From an uncultured Porphyromonadaceae bacterium (lineage in GTDB: Bacteria; Bacteroidota; Bacteroidia; Bacteroidales; Muribaculaceae), in the NCBI GenBank assembly GCA_947176615.1, contig CAMWRO010000216.1, positions 1 through 5,250 of the forward strand: 5,250 nt of DNA, written 5' to 3'. Every line of letters starts with the position of its first letter. Position 1 is the first letter of the stretch. Below are positions 1 to 5,136 of this stretch, piece after piece. Made by a program: the position numbers and the translations under genes. Under the pieces are notes generated by a model. That model did no database searches. It was given only the letters and a program-made list of their open reading frames with translations, and was not told where the DNA came from.

Positions 1-2
1 TA

Positions 3-29
3 TCGTCGGCAGTGTCAGATGTGTATAAG
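3..29 (+). other. Illumina Nextera (Tn5) adapter remnant
   Basis: This stretch matches the Nextera read-1 transposase adapter at 26 of 27 bases. The only mismatch is T at position 13, where the adapter has C. Positions 17-29 equal the first 13 bases of the Tn5 mosaic end, AGATGTGTATAAG. The match stops at 30, before the final AGACAG of the mosaic end. I read this as untrimmed library sequence at a contig end and not as genomic DNA. The following bases up to about 50 are unusually G-rich and may also be unreliable. Confidence 0.93.
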
Positions 30-50
30 CTCCCGGGTAGGTGGGGAGGG

Positions 51-80
51 GGTGAATAGTGAAGGGTGAAAGGTGAAGGG
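51..80 (+). repeat. Short tandem 7-base repeat, about four units
   Basis: Four consecutive heptamers fit the consensus RGTGAAN (units begin at 51, 58, 65 and 72), and a partial fifth unit begins at 79. The array sits 63 bases beyond the end of the fimbrial subunit gene and 21 bases from the adapter match. A further GTGAAGG copy occurs inverted at 124-130. Heptameric tandem repeats are prone to slippage and assembly breaks, which may explain why the contig ends here. No function is visible. Confidence 0.6.
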
Positions 81-137
81 ATACTTCGTTTTACTCAGGC
101 AAAGCCCGAAATCAACTTTTCTCCCTTCACTTTTTAC
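66..137. repeat. Inverted repeat downstream of the fimbrial operon; weak terminator candidate
   Basis: The arms at 66-81 and 122-137 are complementary over 16 positions with two mismatches, and the inner 9 pairs (73-81 with 122-130) are perfect. The loop is 40 bases. In a plus-strand RNA both mismatches would be G-U pairs, so the stem would be continuous; in the minus-strand operon transcript they would be A-C mismatches. The element begins right after the stop codon of the Mfa1-like gene, which is a reasonable place for a transcript end. The long loop and the lack of a U-run after the stem make it a poor intrinsic terminator. It could instead be a dispersed palindromic repeat. Confidence 0.35.
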
Positions 138-142
138 TGTTA

Positions 143-2089
143 TTAGATACCTGCGCTCTGGTTTACGATTTTCCAAGAGAGGATGCTGACTTTTGCGCCG
201 AGGTAGTAGGTGGGATCATCGGGTTCGTCGGGGATGATGGGTTCGCCGGGATTTTCCTGTGTGCCGTCACCGGGAACGAAGATGCCGCGGCCGATGCGGG
301 TGAGCTTGGTGACTGTCACTTTGTACCAGTGGTTACGCACAACGCCGTAGTATCCTTCGCGTTTCTGGTCGTTGGGATTGGTCTCGTCTTCGCCGAGGTT
401 GGTCTTGTCGGCGTTGAGGTGCTCGACGGGAATGGTGTAGGCCATCAAGCCGTCGGTATAGGCGATGCTCTTGCCCCAAGTTTCAACATTCTGAGCTTCA
501 TCGAGGACTGTCTTGAGAGCGGTGGCGGGATCGGCGATGGGATAGAACTTGCCGTCGGCCTTCTGCTCATAGAGCTTGGTGCCTTCGGGGAGGTTGGGAA
601 CAACTTTTACAGTTCCGGTGCCGAGACCTGCTGATGCAAGCACGAAATAGGTTTCGTCAATCTGTGTGAATTTATCCTCTGTGGTGGGGGTATAACCTTC
701 AACGGGGATCTCTACGGTACCTACATAGGTGTAGAAGTTCAGCTTTTTAGCCTGATCGATGGTGTTGAGCAGGTAGGCGCGATAGTTGGGCTGTTTGAAC
801 AGGATGCCGTTGTGCATGACAAGGTTGAGGGGCGTGAAATTGTCATTGTTGTCTTTCTCATATGCGACAGCTTTGAGAGCCACGCTCGTCGTCTTGGCGG
901 GGATGACGCGGTTAACCGGGGTCATTGTGCCGTCGACCAGCTCGTTCACTTCTTTGAAGATTTTGTCGGGGGTGTTGGTGTACTCGTTGCAGTAGGCGGC
1001 GTTGGCAGGGGCGAGTTCGCTTGCAAGAACCACATTGCCGGTAAGAGTGGGTGCTGAGACAAAGTTGATGTAGGGGTTGTCGACTACGGCCTCAATATCC
1101 TTGTCGTATGCCACACCCTGACCCCAGTAGCTGCGGAAGTTGGAGGCATCGTTCCAGTCCTTGAACGGTTCCCACAGAGTCGCGGTTTCCGAAGTGACTG
1201 CGGGGAGCTGTTTGGCAAGATAGGTCTGCTTGGCTGTCGAGTTAAGTCCCCATCCGATGAATTTGACCCAGATTTCGGTAGCAGCGGTAATGTCGCTGAC
1301 CGGGCCGTTCTCGTTTCCGCCCACGGTCAGGGGGAGCTTGTAGTATGTTTCACCGTTTATGACTTTCTTGTCGTCGGAGCCGCCGAGATTGTTGTCAATA
1401 GCGACCTGAACCTTTACAGCAAGACGTTCCACATAGACGTTGAGAACGTTTTTGCCTTGAAGGTTTTCGGGCACAGGTTCGCTGTAAAAATACTTGGGGT
1501 CAATCACGTTGGCGAAATAAGTGTCGTTGTCGTGGGTCTCGCTTTTGCCATAGTAGCTTGTGGTACACATGACAAAGTGAGTCTTCTTGCTGTTGCCGGT
1601 ACCCTCGCTCCATGTTGCGGCGACTTCGAGAGTCTTGGCGGTAGCGTCGAGTGTCGACTTGGGCTGGAAGCCTGTGGGGGCGTTGAGCACGGTCAGCAGA
1701 TACTTGGGCGCGGTGGTGTTGCCGTTGTTGCGGATAACGAGGGTGCTTTTTCCAAAATGCTCGATGTTCTGATCTTTGTTGGTGTCTCCATCGGGATTCA
1801 TTCCTCCTTCAATCCAGCGACTTGCCTCGCACACGAATACCTTGTTGGCATCGAAGAAGAAGAAACGGGCACTGACGACATCTGATTCGGTATTGAAATC
1901 GCCAAATTCAAACCCTCCGTCTTCGATTGATCGGCTGCCGCTGTTGGCATCGATAATGTTGATGGTCATGTAGGCGTCTTTCCCGAGTTCCCAATCGGTG
2001 GGCTCGCTGCTGTTTCCTACCGGTTCGTCGCTACACGCTGTCATTGCCAGCACGGCGAATCCCATACAGAATTTGCTTAGATTTTTCAT
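143..2089 (-). CDS. Mfa1-family fimbrial major subunit (type V pilin lipoprotein)
   Basis: This 648-residue protein is a structural pilin-like subunit. The N-terminus (MKNLSKFCMGFAVLAMTAC) is a lipoprotein signal with the acceptor Cys19, followed by an acidic SDE stretch of the kind seen in surface-exported Bacteroidetes lipoproteins. The C-terminus is typical of Mfa1: a VVRNHWYKVTV stretch (583-593), a Pro/Asp-rich linker (617-627) and a final YYLGAKVSILSWKIV strand. In known type V pilins the C-terminal strand is used for donor-strand exchange. Arg53 in GSRS lies close to the place where P. gingivalis Mfa1 is cut by an arginine protease (after Arg49), so processing here is plausible. P. gingivalis Mfa1 has about 560 residues, so this protein is somewhat longer. 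It is the last gene of a minus-strand operon, 29 bases after the DUF3868 gene. The start is supported by the signal sequence; the upstream leader is A/T-rich with no clear Shine-Dalgarno site. An accessory or tip fimbrillin is a less likely alternative. Confidence 0.9.
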   Translation of the reverse strand: MKNLSKFCMGFAVLAMTACSDEPVGNSSEPTDWELGKDAYMTINIIDANSGSRSIEDGGFEFGDFNTESDVVSARFFFFDANKVFVCEASRWIEGGMNPDGDTNKDQNIEHFGKSTLVIRNNGNTTAPKYLLTVLNAPTGFQPKSTLDATAKTLEVAATWSEGTGNSKKTHFVMCTTSYYGKSETHDNDTYFANVIDPKYFYSEPVPENLQGKNVLNVYVERLAVKVQVAIDNNLGGSDDKKVINGETYYKLPLTVGGNENGPVSDITAATEIWVKFIGWGLNSTAKQTYLAKQLPAVTSETATLWEPFKDWNDASNFRSYWGQGVAYDKDIEAVVDNPYINFVSAPTLTGNVVLASELAPANAAYCNEYTNTPDKIFKEVNELVDGTMTPVNRVIPAKTTSVALKAVAYEKDNNDNFTPLNLVMHNGILFKQPNYRAYLLNTIDQAKKLNFYTYVGTVEIPVEGYTPTTEDKFTQIDETYFVLASAGLGTGTVKVVPNLPEGTKLYEQKADGKFYPIADPATALKTVLDEAQNVETWGKSIAYTDGLMAYTIPVEHLNADKTNLGEDETNPNDQKREGYYGVVRNHWYKVTVTKLTRIGRGIFVPGDGTQENPGEPIIPDEPDDPTYYLGAKVSILSWKIVNQSAGI

Positions 2090-2118
2090 TTTAAGATAAA
2101 AATTATTGATTAATTGAT

Positions 2119-3588
2119 TTATTTCTTTTCAGTCGGAGTAATCAGATATGTTACTGTCGGGCGCGAGCGCATCTCGTTGAGGATGTCGAGCTGTCGGGAA
2201 GCCTGTTCCAAGCCTCCCTTTGCGGCGAGGTCGAGATAAAAGCGGGCACCGGCATCGTCGCCACGACGAGCGGCGAGTACGCCGCGGGTGTAAATGGCTT
2301 CGGGGGAGTCTCCTGCACGGTCGAGATAACGGGCGGCGGCATCGAGGTCGTCATGACGCATCGCGATTGAGGCGGCGTTGACGTTGGCCTGCGGGTCAAG
2401 GGGGTGGATTTCTACAGCCTTGAGCATCACCTCGTCATATTCGGGACTGCCGAGGGTGAAAGTGTCGGCGATGCGCGAGAAGTCGACGGGGCGCAGTCGC
2501 TCGGGTGTGGAGGCGAATACCCGTTTCAGCTCCTCGATGTCGATATAGGTGCGGATGCGGTATTTGACTGTGTAGTCAGAGTGTCGCAGGGCGGGATATA
2601 CGCTGTCGAGAATCAGTTTGTACTCGCTCGGGTAACGACGCTTGATTTCGGCGTCTTTGGGGTCAGGCTCCATGTTGGAGTCAATAATCGAGAGGATGCC
2701 GTCACGGTCGGGGAGTGTGCATTTTTCCACCCACCGGCGCAGTCCTTCCCAGTCTTCCGGCTCATAGTCGGTCGACATGATTTCGGGGGCGAAATGATAG
2801 TGGGAGCGCACATATTCCTTGAGCGACGCGGTTCGTCCCATAGCGAGGCGGACGTTGTTGCTGTAGGGGCCTTCGGGCGAGGCGTAACCCTTGATGGTCA
2901 CGCGGGTAATGGTTGCGTCGGGGTCGTTCTTCACACGGTCGATTGACTCGATGATTTTGGCAATCTCGCGCACGTTGCGGCGGTAGGAGGGCTTGATTTC
3001 GGTGCGGTTGACGACAAAGTCGATAAACGCGCTTCCCTCGGCGGTCATCTCGACAGCTTCGTCACCGGTGAGCGCGACATAGCTGAACGGCGGGGTGAAC
3101 GGCTCGACGGTGAAGTCAAGCAGGGCGACGGGAGTCGTGGCCTTGGGCACGGCGGGGTCGCAGCAGTTGGCCACCTCCTCGCGCACTACGATTTTGCTCT
3201 GTGTCATCCACGGCTGCCACTGAATCTCGCGGCTGTAGTCGACCACTACGCCTGACCCCGAGCGGTAGATGTCGGCACTGTTGTTGGGGTCGATTTCCCC
3301 GTCGCGCTCGTAGGCATAGTAACGGTTGCGGCCGGCGATTCTGACAGTTGGCATTTCGAGGCTGTCAGCCGACCCGACAGCGCGGATGACAGGGGTGAAC
3401 ACCACTTCGCGGTCGTTGCCGGGACGGATGTCGCGCGTGTCGAGACTGAACGTTACTGACAGTGTGTTGTCTGATACACGCTGAATATTGACCCGCGAGA
3501 CCTCGAAAAGCGGGGCCTGTGCGGCGTTGACGGCAAGAGCCGACGCGGCGATAGCCAGCGCGGGCAGCATATTTTTGAACATTTTCAT
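2119..3588 (-). CDS. DUF3868 / OmpA-like / TPR periplasmic or outer-membrane protein
   Basis: This 489-residue protein is exported: residues 1 to about 22-25 form a Sec signal peptide (hydrophobic LPALAIAASALAV, then NAAQA). Residues of about 26-165 fit the DUF3868 domain that accompanies Bacteroidales fimbrillins, and contain a Cys142-Cys143 pair. An OmpA-C-like module follows at about 187-262, with FVVNRTEIKP and the signature GYASPEG (234-240), then N, LA and Arg252. In classical OmpA domains an Asp in the GxTD motif and a later Arg bind peptidoglycan. Here the Asp position is Ser237 while Arg252 is kept, as is usual for GYASPEG-type members. Residues of about 380-470 are Ala-rich helical pairs resembling TPR/Sel1 repeats (RHDDLDAAARYLDRAG, RRGDDAGARFYLDLAAKGG). 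The gene lies 35 bases after the DUF3575 gene and 29 before the pilin gene. A role in fimbrial assembly or anchoring to the envelope is inferred from context; the biochemical function is unknown. Confidence 0.85.
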   Translation of the reverse strand: MKMFKNMLPALAIAASALAVNAAQAPLFEVSRVNIQRVSDNTLSVTFSLDTRDIRPGNDREVVFTPVIRAVGSADSLEMPTVRIAGRNRYYAYERDGEIDPNNSADIYRSGSGVVVDYSREIQWQPWMTQSKIVVREEVANCCDPAVPKATTPVALLDFTVEPFTPPFSYVALTGDEAVEMTAEGSAFIDFVVNRTEIKPSYRRNVREIAKIIESIDRVKNDPDATITRVTIKGYASPEGPYSNNVRLAMGRTASLKEYVRSHYHFAPEIMSTDYEPEDWEGLRRWVEKCTLPDRDGILSIIDSNMEPDPKDAEIKRRYPSEYKLILDSVYPALRHSDYTVKYRIRTYIDIEELKRVFASTPERLRPVDFSRIADTFTLGSPEYDEVMLKAVEIHPLDPQANVNAASIAMRHDDLDAAARYLDRAGDSPEAIYTRGVLAARRGDDAGARFYLDLAAKGGLEQASRQLDILNEMRSRPTVTYLITPTEKK

Positions 3589-3623
3589 AATGAAGTCAAT
3601 GAAATGTGGTAAGGTGGGAGAAA

Positions 3624-4205
3624 TCAGAACGCGTAAATGATGTTCAGCGCGGCTTTTGTCGGGCCTACATAGTTGTGGGGACGGTTGCGGTCAATACGTT
3701 TCCCGCAATCGCGACATTCAAAGGTATCAAAGCGTGTGTAAATCCAGCCGAAGCCGATTGTGGCCTCGAAACTCCACCTGCGGTTGAGTATCCAAGTGTA
3801 GCCATAGGCCACACCTGCACCGGCTGCCCATCCCTGATAGCGGTAGTCGGTGAGCTTGGAGAGGTCAGATCCGAGGAAGTTGATGTTGTTCTTGATGTTG
3901 CCGAAATTATATTCCCCTCCGAGGGCGTGCATTCCGACAAAGTGTCCGGCGAAACGGCGGCAGAACCAGTAGCGCACTTCGGGCTGCACCATCCAGTGGC
4001 GCCAGTCATGATTGTTTACGCTCCATGCGTTTAGCTGGCCGCGCAGTTCGACCGTCCATTTGGGGGCGATACCGACCTCGACACCGATATTGGGAGTCAG
4101 AGTCACGTCGGTAAGTAAGTCTGTTTTTACGACTGCCTTTTGCGCGTGTGTTATAAAAGTCAAGCACATAAGGACTGCCGTAAATGCAAGTCGCAGATGA
4201 ACCAT
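3624..4205 (-). CDS. DUF3575 outer-membrane beta-barrel protein
   Basis: This 193-residue protein has a signal peptide (residues 1-21, ending THA before QKAVV). The mature part starts with KTDLLTDVTLTPNIGVEVG and alternates polar and aromatic residues in strand-like blocks (WMVQPEVRYWF at 71-81, WSFEATIGFGWIYTRF at 144-159). It ends in Phe (NIIYAF), like a beta-barrel assembly signal. This pattern is typical of DUF3575 proteins, small barrels often encoded next to DUF3868 and Mfa1-type genes. A CxxC pair (Cys164, Cys167) lies in a probable surface loop close to the end. It is the first gene of the operon, reading away from the promoter candidate at 4372-4379 with a leader of roughly 165 bases. 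An AAGGT stretch lies about 7 bases before the ATG and supports this start. A role in the outer-membrane step of fimbrial biogenesis is inferred from context and not proven. Confidence 0.87.
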   Translation of the reverse strand: MVHLRLAFTAVLMCLTFITHAQKAVVKTDLLTDVTLTPNIGVEVGIAPKWTVELRGQLNAWSVNNHDWRHWMVQPEVRYWFCRRFAGHFVGMHALGGEYNFGNIKNNINFLGSDLSKLTDYRYQGWAAGAGVAYGYTWILNRRWSFEATIGFGWIYTRFDTFECRDCGKRIDRNRPHNYVGPTKAALNIIYAF

Positions 4206-4361
4206 TATATTTTACCTTAAAATTCAGTTAATAACAATACTCTTTTAATTATCTAAAATTGTGTGTAATAAATGATGAATCTATGTTCGGTTTGTCAGAC
4301 AAAATTGCGTTGACGTGTGTTAAATCTATGCCAAAAAATGACAAAATAGACTTTGTGCATT

Positions 4362-4379
4362 TTTTGCGGTGCAAAAGTA
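4362..4379 (-). promoter_or_regulatory. Promoter -7 box (TACTTTTG) of the fimbrial operon with overlapping palindrome
   Basis: On the minus strand, 4379 to 4372 reads TACTTTTG, an exact match to the Bacteroidetes primary-sigma -7 consensus TAnnTTTG. It is followed by a small palindrome, TTTTGC-ACC-GCAAAA (4376 to 4362), which overlaps the box and the expected transcription start. It would give a leader of roughly 165 bases before the DUF3575 start codon. No TTTG is present 19-21 bases upstream: that position is occupied by the poly-G (plus-strand C) run, so the -33 element is missing or degenerate. Confidence 0.6.
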
Positions 4380-4412
4380 CAAAAGAAAGCTACTAATTAC
4401 CCCCCCTATTTA

Positions 4413-4463
4413 GTTAAAAATGGTTAAAGTGCGAAAGCCTCTCTGATGTTTAACGTTTTTAAC
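4413..4463. repeat. Inverted repeat, possible regulator-binding site or hairpin
   Basis: The arm GTTAAAAATGGTTAAA (4413-4428) is matched in reverse complement by TTTAACGTTTTTAAC (4449-4463). The outer 8 bases and the inner 6 bases pair perfectly, with only a 2-versus-1 base interruption between them. The 20-base loop is 4429-4448. Each arm holds two GTTAAA-like half-sites, which would suit a dimeric DNA-binding protein. It lies 130 bases before the sigma start codon and about 34 bases upstream of the fimbrial -7 box. There is no T-run directly after the stem on either strand, which argues against a simple terminator. Confidence 0.55.
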
Positions 4464-4574
4464 ATAATAGAAGGATAAAATCAAGAGTTTTGTTGCGTGG
4501 CAACCCCTTATAGCCGAGTTGACAATAAGAGGTTGTTATTAAGCACCCTCTAAATGCCAACATAATAAAAGGAT
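4461..4574 (+). repeat. Pair of 16-base direct repeats upstream of the sigma gene
   Basis: AACATAATAGAAGGAT at 4461-4476 recurs as AACATAATAAAAGGAT at 4559-4574, with 15 of 16 bases identical and 98 bases between starts. The second copy carries an AAAAGGA stretch 19 bases before the sigma ATG, too far for a normal Shine-Dalgarno contact. The repeats may be regulator sites or the trace of a local duplication. Confidence 0.5.
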
Positions 4575-4592
4575 GCCGGCGGGCGTTTTATA

Positions 4593-5099
4593 ATGGTGAA
4601 TGCACAGGATTTTGAACGAGAATACCGCCGCCTTTACATGCCGCTGGGGATGTGGGCGTTGCGCATGACCGGCGATGTCACGGAGGCTGAAGACCTTGTG
4701 CAGTCATGTTTCGAGTCGGCATGGCGGCATATTTCGGCCGGAATAGTAATCGGTGCGTTGAAACCTTACATGTACAAGGCGGTGCGCAACGCGTTTCTGA
4801 TGTCGCGGCGAAAGGGGGTGGAGACAGTCAACTTGGACGACTGCGGCGAGGTGTCGGAAGAAGATATTGACACAGCCGAGCGCGATGCGGCCCTGTGGCG
4901 CGCAATCGACTCGCTGCCGCCCCGGTGCCGGGAGATATTCCTGATGAGCAAGCGCGACGGAATGAGCAACGCTTTTATCGCCGATGAGCTTGGAATCTCG
5001 GTCAAAACAGTGGAAAATCAGATGACAAAGGCTTTTTCAACACTCCGCGAGGCCCTTTCAACCCGTGGCGGGAAAGTGTTCTTTCTTCCGTTCCTTTAG
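4593..5099 (+). CDS. ECF-type RNA polymerase sigma-70 factor (Bacteroidetes family)
   Basis: This 168-residue protein would direct RNA polymerase to a specific promoter set. Region 2 spans about residues 7-75: FEREYRRLYMPLGMWALRMTG, the DLVQSCFESAWRH helix and the KPYMYKAVRNAFLMSRRK promoter-melting part. Region 4 spans about 103-155: AIDSLPPRCREIFLMSKRDGMSNAFIADELGISVKTVENQMTKAFSTLR, including a helix-turn-helix at about 125-146. There is no long C-terminal extension, and length and layout fit ECF factors such as the Bacteroidetes sig70_bacteroi1 type. The ATG at 4593 is chosen because region 2 begins only a few residues later; no Shine-Dalgarno site lies at normal distance. A tiny reading frame (ATG at 4573, six residues) ends overlapping this ATG as TAATG, but its own ribosome site is too close. 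No FecR-type anti-sigma gene follows within the window. Regulation of the divergent fimbrial operon is possible but unproven. Confidence 0.92.
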   Translation: MVNAQDFEREYRRLYMPLGMWALRMTGDVTEAEDLVQSCFESAWRHISAGIVIGALKPYMYKAVRNAFLMSRRKGVETVNLDDCGEVSEEDIDTAERDAALWRAIDSLPPRCREIFLMSKRDGMSNAFIADELGISVKTVENQMTKAFSTLREALSTRGGKVFFLPFL

Positions 5100-5126
5100 G
5101 ATATTGACAAAATATTGTTACCTTTG
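5095..5126 (+). promoter_or_regulatory. Plus-strand promoter candidate after the sigma gene
   Basis: TACCTTTG at 5119-5126 matches the Bacteroidetes -7 consensus TAnnTTTG exactly. TTTA at 5095-5098, overlapping the sigma stop codon, lies 20 bases upstream and could be an imperfect -33 element (consensus TTTG). Transcription would start near 5133 and read out of the window through the structured right-hand segment. The gene it would serve is not visible. Confidence 0.5.
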
Positions 5127-5136
5127 TGACAAAATA
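5105..5136 (+). repeat. Duplicated TGACAAAATA motif
   Basis: The ten bases TGACAAAATA occur at 5105-5114 and 5127-5136, 22 bases apart and bracketing the promoter box at 5119-5126. A third exact copy lies at 4339-4348 in the leader of the fimbrial operon. The sequence is AT-rich, so chance is possible, but the placement around two promoter regions may reflect a shared regulator site. Confidence 0.35.

Larger units (their letters stand above)
4206..4592. other. AT-rich divergent intergenic regulatory region
   Basis: This 387-base region separates the leftward fimbrial operon from the rightward sigma gene and is much richer in A+T than the genes. It contains a minus-strand promoter box (4372-4379) inside a small palindrome, a run of seven C (4400-4406), a long inverted repeat (4413-4463), a 16-base direct repeat (4461 and 4559), a small GTTGC/GCAAC hairpin (4492-4504) and one arm of an inverted pair that flanks the sigma gene. 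I see no protein-coding gene, tRNA or convincing intrinsic terminator in it. No good TAnnTTTG box was found for the sigma gene; TTTG at 4489-4492 could be a -33 element, but the -7 region after it is weak. Confidence 0.75.

Noticed and set aside
35..52. G-quadruplex candidate in the G-rich stretch
   Set aside because: It adjoins the adapter match and may be a sequencing or assembly artefact; the G-runs are irregular.
1457..1885. Plus-strand open frame of 142 codons inside the pilin gene
   Set aside because: It lies wholly antisense to a convincing Mfa1-family gene, has low-complexity Val/Gly-rich content and no recognisable domain.
2404..2946. Plus-strand open frame of 180 codons antisense to the DUF3868 gene
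   Set aside because: It is a mirror of the GC-rich coding strand; the minus-strand protein has a signal peptide and clear domains, while this one has none.
3606..4034. Plus-strand open frame of 142 codons antisense to the DUF3575 gene
   Set aside because: It overlaps a well-supported barrel protein and shows no family features or upstream start signals.
4228..4542. Invertible fimbrial promoter bounded by TTAATAACAA / TTGTTATTAA
   Set aside because: The arms are only 10 AT-rich bases, shorter than most known invertible promoters, and no invertase gene is in the window; kept only as a side note to the 20-base inverted pair.
4573..4593. Six-codon leader frame ending in overlap with the sigma start (TAATG)
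   Set aside because: Its purine-rich site directly abuts the ATG, leaving no spacing for ribosome binding, and the peptide has no attenuation-like residue run.
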